Of a DNA stretch of 64,000 nucleotides, positions 1-11,149 are shown piece by piece. Positions within the stretch are counted from its first letter, which is position 1. Each line of letters opens with the position of its first letter. The position numbers were made by a program, and so were the translations under genes. The stretch is taken from the NCBI GenBank assembly GCA_027625915.1, contig JANTQA010000023.1, positions 62,001 to 126,000 of the forward strand, read 5' to 3'. This stretch comes from Anaeramoeba flamelloides. Its lineage: Eukaryota; Metamonada; Anaeramoebidae. The notes beneath the pieces are model-generated. The model saw only the letters and a list, made by a program, of their open reading frames with translations. It did not search any database and was not told where the DNA came from.

Positions 1-1
1 T

Positions 2-31
2 AATAATAATAATCATAATAATAATCATAAA

Positions 32-67
<36 letters not shown>

Positions 68-577
68 GATTATCAAAAGAATTTTACCAGAACAATAAAG
101 AAGAATACAAAAAATGATATTTCTACTTTTGATTATATCCCAAAATTAGTTGATTTCGATTCAGCTTATTTAAAAACAGATCAAGAAGGTCCATTCCATG
201 GTGGTACTTGTTGCCTTGGACCAAGATGTATGATTGAGAAACAATCGAATAAAAAATATAGATTTTAAATTTCTGATGATCTTGAAATATTATTAAACTC
301 ATTTTTAAATTTTTATACAAATGAACAAATCTTCTACATTCCCAATGATAAACGATATAAATACTTTTACTATGAAACCTATGTAAATGGTGTACAAGAA
401 AGATTTGATAAATACTTTAATACCAAAACAGTTCAAAAAAAAAACAAAAAACAAAAAAAAGAAATTATTTATACAAAGGATCTGTTATCTAAAAGATATA
501 GAAAAAAATGGTTAAACTATAAGAAAATCAAAGACTTCATTAAGAATTTTTTTGACAAATTTTATTATAAAGATTAA
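2..577 (+). pseudogene. 3' part of an unrecognised protein gene with one in-frame stop
   Basis: The forward frame opens at the window edge with an Asn/His/Asp-rich tract (about 22 residues). It continues as a mixed-composition protein that includes DQEGPFHGGTCCLGPRC, meets TAA at 266, and then stays open in the same frame for another 102 codons (ISDDLEILLNSF onward) to a TAA at 575. The second half is rich in Lys, Tyr and Phe (KRYRKKWLNYKKIKDF). Both halves have normal residue variety for this genome and share one frame, which argues for one gene with a nonsense change rather than two genes. No GT..AG intron sits around the stop. TAA is not used as a sense codon in the 3.2-kb SET gene of this window, so a reassigned code is unlikely. 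I do not recognise the family; the Cys cluster (CC-x4-RC) could be part of a metal site. Confidence 0.5.
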
Positions 578-1000
578 ACCTTTAAAGTTAACTAAACCAA
601 ATTTTATATTTTTTCAATTTTTTCCCTCGTTGAATTTCTTTTTAATTGGGAAGAAGAGTTACTAAGGAGAAAAATTAAGTGGTTACCTACTAATACTCGA
701 AGGACAGAAACTAGTCGGTATGGGTAACTTGAAAATAAAAAGAAAAGACAAAAACAAAAACCGGAACGATCAAAAAAGATTGGATCAAAAAGAAAAAAAA
801 TGGCAGCTACTAAACAACTACCTCTCAACGAAGCATTCACGATTTCTTAGAAATAATTAAACGACAAAATTTTAAATAAAAGGATCGTGTCTGTTTTAAT
901 GAGTGTTCTTGATAAAAATGGACAGTTGGTTTTTTTTTTTATTTTCTAACTTGCTTTTTTTTTTTTTTTTTTTTCTTTTTAATTTTTCTTTTTGTTTTTT
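578..1000. other. Unassigned stretch with a possible coding remnant
   Basis: The forward strand at about 611-727 reads open for 38 codons with a plausible composition (WEEELLRRKIKWLPTNTRR). About 728-860 reads open in another frame with a Lys/Asn/Asp-rich composition (KIKRKDKNKNRNDQK, then WQLLNNYLSTKHSRF). This may be a decayed exon pair or a second fragment of the upstream gene. There is no recognised domain. From 900 on there are only T runs. Confidence 0.2.
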
Positions 1001-1216
1001 CAACCAATAAAAAATTGGAACCTGCTCGATTCCAAAATACTTTTTTTTATCATCTAAATTACTAATTTACCATTAGTAATCAGAGTGAGTGCCTAGGTTT
1101 TCCAGAATTCAAAAGAATCGAGTAAAATCTTAGATTTTTCTCTATTCTTTTGAATTCTGGAAAACCTAACGGCTGTAAGAGGATCTTTGATCACTCCCTT
1201 CAACCAATAAAAAAAA
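1001..1216. repeat. Block of three hairpins between direct repeats CAACCAATAAAA
   Basis: CAACCAATAAAAAA occurs at 1001 and again at 1201. Between the two copies lie three separate inverted repeats: TTGGAACCTGCTCGATTCCAA, TTACTAATTTACCATTAGTAA, and the 79-bp hairpin element listed separately. The block truncates the 3' end of the reverse-strand LINE on its right. The direct repeats could be a target duplication of a composite insertion or could be coincidental A-rich sequence. Confidence 0.35.
1093..1171. mobile_element. Tiny foldback element (TAGGTTTT hairpin), copy 1
   Basis: Two perfect arms of about 24 bp (TAGGTTTTCCAGAATTCAAA and onward) surround a loop of about 24 bp. The outer ends read CTAGGTTTT on the left and AAAACCTAACG on the right. 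The same end signature bounds a second hairpin at 58950-59030, whose arm sequence is different, so the ends appear to define a family. No protein is encoded. Confidence 0.5.
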
Positions 1217-1218
1217 AA

Positions 1219-3945
1219 GAAACCAAGATTTTTTAATTTATTTTTGAGTTTAAATCTTCTTTTATATATCGAAATTCTTACTTGGTCTATTTTTGCCTCG
1301 GTTTTATAAATTATTCTGGGAGATTGTGGATTAATTTTTAAAAATTTTGTTACTTTTTTATTTATACAAACATCTATTGAGTTGAAATCATTTTGGTTTA
1401 GATTGAAAATAACTAATCCATAAAATAATTGGCTAATACATATCGATTTAAACATTTGTAATTTTACTCCATTGGCTAATTGTTGTTGGTTAAAAATCAT
1501 CTTGATTTTTTTGAAATTTGCTTTTACTTTTTGAAATTTTTTTTTTAAATGTTTCTCTTTTTCAAGCCAAATTCCTAAATACTTTATTTTGGATAATTGG
1601 TTTGATTTTAAAGTTTTATCTTTATTTGGGTTCATTTCAAATTCTTGAATAATTTTAAAAATTAATACAGTCAGTTCCACTTTTAAGCTACAAACTTTCA
1701 ACAAAATTTAAGGCAAAATAAAAATCTCAAATTAAGGCACAAAATTCGGAATTCTAGTAAAATAAATTGTAAATAAAAAATTACAAATTTTGTTCCTTAA
1801 TTTGAGATTTTTATTTTGCCTTAAATTTCGTTGAAAGTTTGTAGCTTAAAAGTGGAACTGACTGTATTAATTTTTTGTAAATTTCTGGAATTGGTCCTTC
1901 CATTATTAAAATTAAGTCATCTGCAAACATTTAAACATGGGGGACTAAATCTGTTATTTTTTCAATTAAAAAATGGCTGATAAATCCAAACATTAATGGA
2001 GAAAGAGGATCTCCTTGATAAACTCCTATTCCTTCTTTTTTATCATATTTTTGTAACCAAATTTTGATTTTTTGATTTTTAATATATTTATTGAGAGTAT
2101 GATGAACTAGTATATAACTAATTGTGTCAAAGCATTTTTTAATATCGATTGTGACAATAAAAAATTCTTTATTTTTATATTTTTATTTTAAGTTTATTAA
2201 GTTCAAATAGTAAATTTAGAACAGCTATTCTTAGGGTCTAATTTTTTTATAAAACCAAACTGAGAATCAGAGACTATATTCCAATGGTCTTCTATCCCTT
2301 TATAGATAATTTTTAGAAAAAATCTAGCTAAAGTATTGTTAATTGATATTGGTCTATAATTCAAAGGAATTCCTTCATCCCCAGCTTTGTGAATAAATAA
2401 AATATTTCTTTCTTTGATAAAATTAATTATCTCTTCATTTGGGTTATTAATCCAATGTAAAAATATTCTTTGAATATTTTTTAAAAAAGTAGATATTCTT
2501 TTTCGTTCTTTTTTTTTTGGGGTCTAATTTATAAAATTGAATTTTATCAAAATCTTTAACTGCTTTATTTTTTTGATATTTTATTAACTCATATATATAT
2601 ATATTCTAAAGAAAAAATAGCTTTAATATCCATTGGTTTTAAATCTTCAAATATCTTAAAATAATATTCTTTAATTAGTTTTATAATTTTTATTTCTGCT
2701 TTTTTGCTAATTTCCTGACAATAATCAAAATAAGTCTTTTCTAAATTTTTATTATTTAAGATAATTTTTGTTGATGAACTTCTAATTTTATTTATTAATT
2801 TGCAATATTTTTGATTAAATTCAAATTCATAATTGATTTGATTTATTAATTTATACCATTTTTTGGAATGTATTTTTTTAATTTTATAAATTAATTTATC
2901 ATTTAAAAATAAATTTTTAATTAAATTAAATAATTCTTCATTTTCTTTATTAATTTCAAACACAATTCTTTCTTTTCGTAAAAATTGTTTTTATTTAAAT
3001 TTTTATTATCAAAGAATTCATTAAATTTTCTTTGAAATAAATAAGGACTTTTGATAATATATATTTTTTTTAATTTCCCATTTGGAACTTTTAAAAATTT
3101 TATTTCTTATTGCGTTATGGTCTCTTAATTTATTATATATACTTTTTGATTTTTTTGGCAATTGTATTTTATTATTTGTTAATAAGAAATCAATATTGTT
3201 GTTGTTTCGACTTGGCTTATTGTTCTCAATTATTTTAAATTTTTTGTTAATAAATTTTTGAATTTCATTTTTATTAAAATTAAAATCTCCACCAATTATA
3301 ATATCATTAGTTTGATATTGAGTTGAAAGTTTATATAAAAATTTTTTATTTCTTCTGTAAAGATTAATAATAATAATAGAATCACATAACTGAATTCCCA
3401 TTAAATCCCGATGTGGTATTAATATTTCTCTAATAAAATCATTTAAAATCTTTTTATATATAATAATTAGTCCACCTTTGTTGTCCAATTTCCCATAAGA
3501 TTTTTTAATAATTGAATTATAATTTATAAAAAAAGCTTTTGTGATATTTTTGATTCTTGAACTAAGTAAATATCTATCTTATGAAATTCTAAAAAAACTT
3601 TCCAAAATCTTAATTTTATCTGATTTGTTCAAACCTCTAATATTAAAACTTGAAATATTTAAATAAATTAGCCCTTTTTGTTTAGGTTTTTGTTATTTAC
3701 TCTAATTAGTAATTCTTTTTTTGTACGTTTATTATTTTCAAATTTATATATTTTTAAATTTCCCCGAATTGAATAAATATTTCTTTTTAAATTTAATTTA
3801 TATTTAGAAATATTTTTCAGTGAATCCCAGATTTCAATCATATTTTTGTCCTTGTCTTAAATATCTTAATACTGAATTATTTTTTATTAAATTAAATATT
3901 TCTAAAGTTGAAATATTTTTTTGGTAGAATAAAATTTTAAAAATT
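1219..3945 (-). mobile_element. LINE copy A, truncated at both ends
   Basis: The reverse strand encodes the pieces of a LINE ORF2 in order. An apurinic-type endonuclease comes first (QESKI, YRRN, GGDFNFNKNEIQKF, then RDHNAIRNK where other copies have SDHN). The linker VFEINKENEELFNLIKNLF and the reverse transcriptase follow (YQGDPLSPLMFGFISHF, then a degraded MFADD box), and then the thumb region (KIKYLGIWLEKEKHLKKKF). It is very close to copy E at 56957 and belongs to the same subfamily. The 5' end stops near 3945 inside the N-terminal part (FYQKNISTLEIFNLI). The 3' end is lost where the hairpin block begins. Several stops and frameshifts break the frame, and a MITE sits inside the reverse transcriptase. 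It is a dead copy. Confidence 0.88.
1668..1864. mobile_element. CAGTCAG MITE, copy 1, inside LINE A
   Basis: A 197-bp near-perfect palindrome runs from CAGTCAG to CTGACTG and is flanked by TA on both sides (1666-1667 and 1865-1866). Each arm carries the AAGGCA-type motif array of the family. It interrupts the reverse transcriptase of LINE A, so it inserted after that LINE. TA duplication and CAGT ends are the Tc1/mariner hallmark. There is no coding capacity. Confidence 0.9.
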
Positions 3946-4465
3946 GCATTTAATTTTAGAAAGTTATTTAATATCAAATATTTTAAAAATAGAGATAAAA
4001 AAGATAAAAATATTTACTTTGTATTTTATTCATTGATGTAAATTGAAAAAAGAATATTAAAAAGTAATTAAAATTGCATTTAATTTTAGAAAGTTATTTA
4101 ATATCAATTATTTTAAAAATAGAGATAAAAATAATAAAATATTTACTTTCTATTTTATTCAAATATTCAGTTTGAGAAAAGTAAAAATTAAAAAAAGTAA
4201 TAAAAATTAGAAATAAATTTTAAAAAGTTTTTTAAATAATGAAATTAAAATTAAAATAGAGATAAAAAATATTGTTTTAGTATCTATTTTATTTAAAGTT
4301 TAAAGTTAGATAAGAAATTACAAAAAGAGTGGATATTTAAAAGTTAAATTATATGAAAGAAAATATAATTAGAGATAAAATAGATTAAAGTATCTACATA
4401 CTTCCTATTTGGTTTTATTCAAAAAATAAAGTGAGAAAAGTAAAATTAATATAAAAATGAATTTA
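3941..4465. repeat. Degenerate tandem repeat, period about 130 bp, four units
   Basis: Units start near 3941, 4071, 4201 and 4329. The first two are almost identical (AAATTGCATTTAATTTTAGA, a GAGATAAA core, and a TTTACTTT-TATTTTATTC end). The third and fourth are progressively diverged but keep the GAGATAAAA core and the TATTTTATT end. The array begins exactly where LINE A stops. Confidence 0.6.
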
Positions 4466-4689
4466 AAATTTGTGAGGATAAAAAAAAGATTAATATAAAC
4501 TCTATTTCAAAATTTTTAATACGTCAAAATTCAATCTTTGAATTAAAAAAAAAAATAAATAAAAAAATCTTATAACATAATTTTGAGAATAAATACTAAA
4601 TTAGAACTATTCAGTAATTTAGATGTTCGCAATGATTTAAAAATTATACTACTGACTAAAAAAAATAAAAAATTAACAATATCAAAAAA

Positions 4690-5060
4690 TTATATGTGTG
4701 TTAAAAATTTTGGATATGGACAAAACAAAACAAATGAATAGTAAAATTTGTAAAAATTCTATTTAGGAATATTGATCGATCAAATAGTTTGATATCATCT
4801 AATAATTTTATAAGAGTTGTTCTATTGAGTAGAACTCAACCTTAATCTAAATATCAACCATTCGTAAAAAAAAATGATCGAACGAAACAAGTTACATAAT
4901 TCAAAAAATTCGAATGAAAATAAAAAACAAAAAGATGAAAAAATGATTTTAATATTTTTAAAAATTCAAAATTATTTACAATTTGCATGAAATTGTATTA
5001 CTGTACTTCTTTTAATTGTTTTAACTCTGTTAAAAATTTTGAATTTTCGTTTATATATAA
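4690..5060. repeat. GATCGATCAAAT dispersed repeat, copy 1
   Basis: A segment of about 350 bp contains TTGATCGATCAAATAG, a GATATCATC-type stretch, ATTGAGTAGAACTCAA, and a 3' part ending in an A/T-rich run. It aligns by eye with 32925-33260 and 45725-46065, which share TTGTTGATCGATCAAAT and the same downstream order of features. It is non-coding. Confidence 0.5.
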
Positions 5061-5066
5061 ATATAT

Positions 5067-6100
5067 CCCTTAACACCCCTGATTGTTATTAGATTTCATC
5101 AAGTTTTAAAATAAAATATTTAAAGAGATATTGGTGTGCGAATATATTTATTTTGTTATTTCTCTTTAATCCATATTTGAATTATAATAAAAGGTCAAAT
5201 TAGTTCAAAGATAAAGTAAACTTTGTTTCGGTCAGAGGGTATCAAAAAAATCCAAAAAAAAAAAAAAGATTTTTTTCAAATATCAAATATTTTTTATAAT
5301 TAACCATTTTAAGAATAAATAAAAAAAATAAGTAGAATAATACACATCAAAGTGATATTCGATATCCATCTGAAATAAAACTAATGAATCAATAGATTTT
5401 CTTAAAAAAATACCAAGCCCATATTCTTAATGAAATCTCTATTGAGAAAAACAACAATATTTCATTTTGATCTTATATTGAAGATCCAAATAAAAACCCA
5501 ATAGAAATCAAAATGATTTCTCTACAATCATTTGTACTTGTTTAATTACATTAAAATAAATATGTTTTTAAAAAGTGAATATCGAGTTTGCAATAACAAA
5601 AAAAAATTTTACAAAGGAATTAGGTTTAAAAAAAAAAATCAAAAAAAAAAAAAAATGTTTAAAAATGTGAAAAAATGATTTCAATATTTAAAAATTTCCT
5701 AAATAAATTTTTTTTTGTTTTTTCTAATCCCCATTCAAACCCTTTAAATGTCTGTATTTTACTCGCAATAACATTACCCCTTTTACTGGGAGATGGTCTA
5801 TTTATGTTATTATCTTGTTTTTTGATATTGGAAAAAAACAAATAATTATTCGTTTTTACAATTTTTATTAAATATTTTTATTTTTTTTTATTTATTTTAA
5901 AAATTAGAAATTTTATTATAATAATAGTAAATCACAAAAAAAAACACTGATTTATTCATAAAAACTATTTAAATAATGTTGTTGATTTTCTGGTAAAAAA
6001 AATAATTAAAAAACTATAATTACTGAGAAATTTTCATTTTTTTTTAGGTAAAATTTCAATAAATATTGAGTTAATAAAAAAAAAAAAATGAAATTTATTA
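5067..6100. mobile_element. Non-coding DNA transposon with CCCTTARCACCCC end, copy 1, left part
   Basis: It opens with CCCTTAACACCCC followed by a stretch containing GATTTCATCAAGTTTT. The same opening and a collinear interior (for example GTCTTTAATCCAGATTTGAA in the other copy) are found from 34048 onward. Homology resumes after a 1.5-kb insertion at 7648 (AAAACTTTTATTTAAGCAAT). No open frame of note and no transposase are visible. The 5230-5550 part also has an inverted relative at 42560-42900. The right terminus of this copy was not found. Confidence 0.5.
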
Positions 6101-7647
6101 GTTTTGTCCGAATCTATCAAATATTCCCGAAAATAGTCGAAAATCGAAAATACCTGAAAATTTTTTAACTACTTTTAAAAAACTCGTTTTAAGGGTCTAG
6201 TCATTTACGGTGAATATTCACCCTACTCAAGGGGTGGCCTGAGACCAAAAAGGTTATTGTGAAATAGCCCTTCTTTTGTTTGACAAAATTAAAATAACAA
6301 AAAAAAAATTCCATTGGATCTCTTTGACAAAAAATTCAATTAATAAGAAAAAAAAGTTTAAATGAGTTCTCAATTTCAAAAAATGAATCAATTATAAAAA
6401 AAATAAGTTTAAATGAGTTCTCAATTTCAAAAAAGCAAAATTTAAAAAAAAAATTCATCTTTTTCTATTTCCAAATGGTTAAATTTCTTTAATTTAAAAC
6501 AAATTGCTTTCTTGAATTTCAGAATCAATTTTATTCGATTTAATCTGATTTATGGTTTTTTTATAACCCTCTAAATTTGACCAAGTATGGATTATGTAAT
6601 ATTCTTACGATAAAAATAATATATTTGAAAAATGAAAAAAAAGAAAAAAAAAAACCACAGAGATCTCAAAAATCGCCAAGAAGAGCACTTCAAAACTAAC
6701 ATAGTTGTTTTCAAAATATAATAATTTCTAACCATTCTAATTGGAAATTGAGTGTCGCTCTTTGGCACTTTTTTCTAAAAATGTCCTCATCTTTACTTGT
6801 TGATTTTGGGAGATCGATTGTACATCATAGGTTGGTTGGTTTTTTATAGGTGTTAGTTCCTCATTAAAAATTACTAAAAAGTTTTTTTCCATTTCAGATT
6901 AAAAAATTGCACCGTAATGACTCGACCCTTAAACAACTTCTAAGAAACCCTAGTGCCAATCTACTCATTTTGAAGGTAAATTTACAATTTTATTGTGGAA
7001 AAAAATTTTTTTTGTGTTAAAAAATATCAAAATTCATAAAATTTAAATTTTAGGGAATAGTATTCAACCCATTTTGTGTGAAAGGGGTTGGTGTCCTGGA
7101 TGACTATAACATTTCTGATCATTTTGAAATGGTATTAGCTAAATGAGAGAAAATAAACTTGTTGAGAAAATTTCGAATTGTGTATCATTACCCATAATTT
7201 TATAATCTTAAATTCTATGTAAAAATAAAACAATAATATCTAACTATACATACCCATATCCTACTCAAGGTGGCTCAAGCAAAACCTTATTTGAACTTCC
7301 CATTCCTTAAAAGAAATTGGTTTTACCAAACATACAAACACGCACCATACCAAACCTAACACAACATATACCAATGCACTGATATACCTCTACATTTATC
7401 CTAATACGTATCACCAATTACCCAAATATTCTCAAAAGGTAACAAAAACTCCATAGATTTAAAATAGAAAATTCAAAAAAAATATATTTTGTCTGAAAGT
7501 AAAATTGTTGTTTTACTGTTAAACTGAGTATATTGGCACTGGGGTTTTCTTAGAAGCTTCTCATAACGTGTTTTTTTGTAGTTAAAAAAAATTGTGATTA
7601 AAAAATTTTCGGGTATTTCAAAAACCCAATTTGTCCAGAATCAAAAG
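6101..7647. mobile_element. 1.5-kb inverted-repeat insertion with an empty site elsewhere in the window
   Basis: The segment begins near TTTTGTCCGAATC and ends near TTTGTCCAGAATCAAAA. Its outer edges carry inverted similarity (CCCGAAAA, GAAAATTTTTTAA on the left and the reverse complement near 7600). Two further inverted pairs lie inside: TTTAAGGGTCTAGTCATT at 6189 against its reverse complement near 6911-6936, and CTTCTAAGAAACCC near 6943 against 7520-7565. The related transposon at 34048-35939 runs straight through the matching point (about 34890-34910) without it. That shows this piece is an insertion. There is no coding sequence. Confidence 0.5.
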
Positions 7648-8880
7648 TTAATATTTATTATTTTTAAAACTTTTATTTAAGCAATAGAAAAAACTTGAAA
7701 TACTAGTCAATCTCCTTTTTCAAATATCAAGGGTATAAACAACAAACAGTTTGTATTAAAATCAGTTTTTTGATAATATCTATTATTTAATTTTTATTCG
7801 AAATATTTATTTTAATTGTTTTATTTGTCTGAAAAACATTGAAAAAATTGACAAATAATTATATCATCTATTGACACCTTTAATATTTGGGTTGTTAATA
7901 ACTCACTGAAAAAATTAAGATTGCGTTATCAATTATTGATTATCAATAATCAAATTAAAAAGTATTTCAAGTTACAATTTTCCTGGTTTTAAAAAAATTT
8001 TTTGGGAGAATTGTTAATATAGTTGTTTGGTTTTGTTCTCGTATTTTTTTTTTCAATAAAGAGAAAAAATTGATTTTCAAGGTTCTTTGAATCAAAAAAT
8101 TATATTTTTTTCAAGTTTAAAATAATTATTTTAATTGTTTTGAAATTAAGTAGATTTTTTATACTGCTGGGTTTTTTTAGAACTTGGTGGTTTTCTTTTT
8201 AAAATGTATTAAGATACCTTCCTCCTTTACAGACCATAAGATTTCAATGTTCTTTCAAAGAAAATAATTTTTTTTTCGAAAATTCAGAAATATGTTGAAT
8301 TTTGAATTTTTTCAAAAATGTAGAAAATGGATTAACTTTTTAAAAAAATAATTCATTTTGGAAAATATCTCTAAAGTTGGTTTGGTCTTAAAGTAATCAG
8401 ATTTTTACTTTGTTTTGAAATTTGAGGATGCAGTAAAAAATATTTGGATTTTCTATTAAATTTACTTGAATATTTTTTTCTGATCTCAACAACTTTACTG
8501 GGTTTAGGTAAAAATTATTTTGAAATGTAATATTTTTTCATTTTTAGTTGACAGTATCCTGAATGAGAGATTATGTTTTGTTAAATCAAAGAATTTAAGT
8601 AGATCTGTTGATAAATTTTGAATTTTTTTTTTTTTTTTTGATTAAATTTTTGGTTTTTATTATATTATGGTTTTGGATCTAGAAATAGTTTCTGGGAATG
8701 AGTGATATTAATCCAAGAATAAACTAAAAAAATAGACCTGAGTAGAAAGTATATATTAAACAAATATTTTCTTCTAAAGGAAAAACACAAAGAATCATTT
8801 TCAGGATATATTTGTTGAAATCAAGAATGTAAAAAAAAAATTCGATCAAAGCCTATTTTGAAAGATTTATTTTCAAAAAC
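7648..8880. other. AT-rich stretch without a recognised gene
   Basis: The first 150 bases continue the CCCTTARCACCCC transposon (TTTTATTTAAGCAATAG). After that I see only T-rich sequence with short A/T runs. There is no credible open frame, repeat or terminus. Confidence 0.4.
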
Positions 8881-8888
8881 TTCTTAAT

Positions 8889-9137
8889 TTGGATGAATAC
8901 AAACAATTCATTAACTTTAAATTGTTCACACCATTGCTATTTATTATTATTTTAACAAGCATATTTTTTTTTTACAAATTTAGCTTTCAAAATTTCAATT
9001 TTCAAATATTTTTATCAAACCAAGCCAAATCAAAGATTAATATTTCAAAAATTAAAATAAAGGAGTTGAATTCTCGAAATCAAAAAAAAAAACAGTTACA
9101 AAAGATCAACGAAATCAAAAGTAAAATTTTGAAATAA
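8889..9137 (+). CDS. Small putative single-pass membrane protein
   Basis: This is an 82-codon frame from ATG to TAA. Residues 11-32 (LFTPLLFIIILTSIFFFYKF) form a good hydrophobic membrane segment. The rest is Lys/Ile/Gln/Asn-rich and helical in character (KSKINISKIKIKELNSRNQ). Start, membrane helix and basic tail fit a small membrane protein, but such frames also arise by chance in this base composition. It ends 150 bases before LINE B. No family is recognised. Confidence 0.25.
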   Translation: MDEYKQFINFKLFTPLLFIIILTSIFFFYKFSFQNFNFQIFLSNQAKSKINISKIKIKELNSRNQKKKQLQKINEIKSKILK

Positions 9138-9285
9138 TTAAAATCAGAATTAAGGGAGTGGAATTTTTTAAAAATAAAATGAAATCTTGTAAAGATCCTT
9201 GAAAAAATTCTTTTTTAGTAATCTGTGTTTAGACTTATGAGATGGATGAGTTAGTCTTCATCTTAAACCATTTATTAATTTTGAA

Positions 9286-11124
9286 CCTTTTTATTGAAAT
9301 AGAAGAAATATTCTCAATTACAAATATTAAAACAATTAACAAATACCAAAAAAATAAATCAGTCAAAGAATTTGATAAAATATATCATTTCAAATCCATA
9401 AAAAATCAAAGTGATGATTATTATATAAATTATGAAAACTTTACTAAAACAATTCAAAAAATATTTTTTAAATTGGATACAAGATATTTCTCAAAAAAAT
9501 ATTAATTTTATTAAAAAAAGAAATTTATTATTCATTCATAAATCAGGAGACGAAGGAGTACCACTCAACTATCGACCAATTTCAATTAATCAAACTCTCC
9601 CAAGATTTTTTTCAAATTATTATATGCGGCAATAAAAGATTCTTGGGACTTAGTTTCAAAAAGACAATTTGGATTTAAGAAAAAATTAGATACAAGAATT
9701 GCAGTTCTTAATTTGTTGAATGAATATCAAAAAATAAAAATGAGAAATAATAAAAAAGAAAATATCTATATAGTTACAATCGATATACAAAAATGCTTTG
9801 ACTCTATTCAACATTCTTTAATTTATTATTCAATCAAAAAATTTATTAAAAATGAAATTATAAAAAAATATCTACTTGCCTATTACTCAAAAGAAGGGAT
9901 ATGTGTTTATCAAGGAGATCCATTATCACCTTTATTATTTGGATTTATTACTCATTTTTTATTAGAAAAAATCAAATCATTAGCAATACATGTTGAGATT
10001 TTTACTGATGATTTGATTTTGATTATGAAAGCATCAATGATAGAAATCAATTTTCAACTGGAAAAAATTTTTAAAATTATAAGAGATTTTGGAATGAATC
10101 CGAATAATAAAAAAACTAAAAGAAACTTTAATTCCAAAAGAAATTTTATATCTTGGTATTTGGCTAGATAAAAAAACACATTTAAAATCTAACCTTGAAA
10201 AAGTTAAAAAAAATTTCAAAAATCTAGTCAATATTTTAGAACAAAAAAAATTTACTAATTGGTTAAAAATTCACTTTTTTAAAGCCCTTTTACACAGTCA
10301 ATTATTATATGAATTAGAACTATTTGATCTAACTGAAAATTATTTCAATGAAATAGACATTTGGATCAATAAAAAGTTCACTAAATAGCTTTTAAAAATT
10401 AATCCACATTCCCCAAGGCTTATTTTCAAACAGAAGCAAAAATTGATTCAGTAAGGATAACGATATATAAGAGAAAATATAAATTAATTCAAAATTTAAA
10501 TTTTTTAGGATTGGAAAAACTAATTAAACTTCTTCCTTTTAGAGAAAAAGAACTTGAAAATATTAACTGGAAATCAAAAACATTAAAAGATTTGGAATTA
10601 GAATTAGACAACTATCGAATTAATCAATTAAAAAAAACCCAAGTTGGAAAGTACGAAAATATCTTAAAATCATTACTATTCAAGGAAATATTAATAAACA
10701 ACAAAAATATTTAAAATGGAAAGGCTCTACTTCAATCTTATAACTTTTAACATTCACAAATTATTTAAACAGGTATTCTTATATTATGAATAAAGATAAA
10801 ACAAAATTTTGTAAATTATGCAAAGAAATAAATGATTTAGATATCAGTGAAGATCTGGATCATTTTCTCTGGAACTGCCCAGCCTATGAAAATAATCGGA
10901 AAACCTGGATATCTGAATTAAAAAAAATTCAATATATCTCATATATTACAAAACAATAATATTTTTAATATTATTAACAGAAAAGATTCCATAACTTTAT
11001 TAGCCCTAGTGGAAAATAAAAGTATATGGAAATCTTTAAAAAAAATTCTAAATCACAATTTAGGAATTTGTGCAAACAAGAGGAACTAAAAACTCCTCCC
11101 TTAAACAATAATAAAAAAAAAAAA
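9286..11124 (+). mobile_element. LINE copy B, 5'-truncated
   Basis: The forward strand carries ORF2 from the segment before the reverse transcriptase to the poly(A) tail. Visible blocks are NYRPISINQTLPRFF, KKLDTRIAVLNLL, IDIQKCFDSIQHSLIYYSI, YQGDPLSPLLFGFITHFL, the polymerase box (FTDD where other copies have FADD or YADD), the thumb region, and the C-terminal finger (FCKLCKE, then DHFLWNCPAYE). The frame is broken several times and the catalytic box is altered (A to T), so it cannot be active. The tail reads CTCCTCCCTTAAACAATAAT plus A13. It is closest to copy C. Confidence 0.88.
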
Positions 11125-11149
11125 ATGAATTTTTTTTTTTTTTTTCAAT

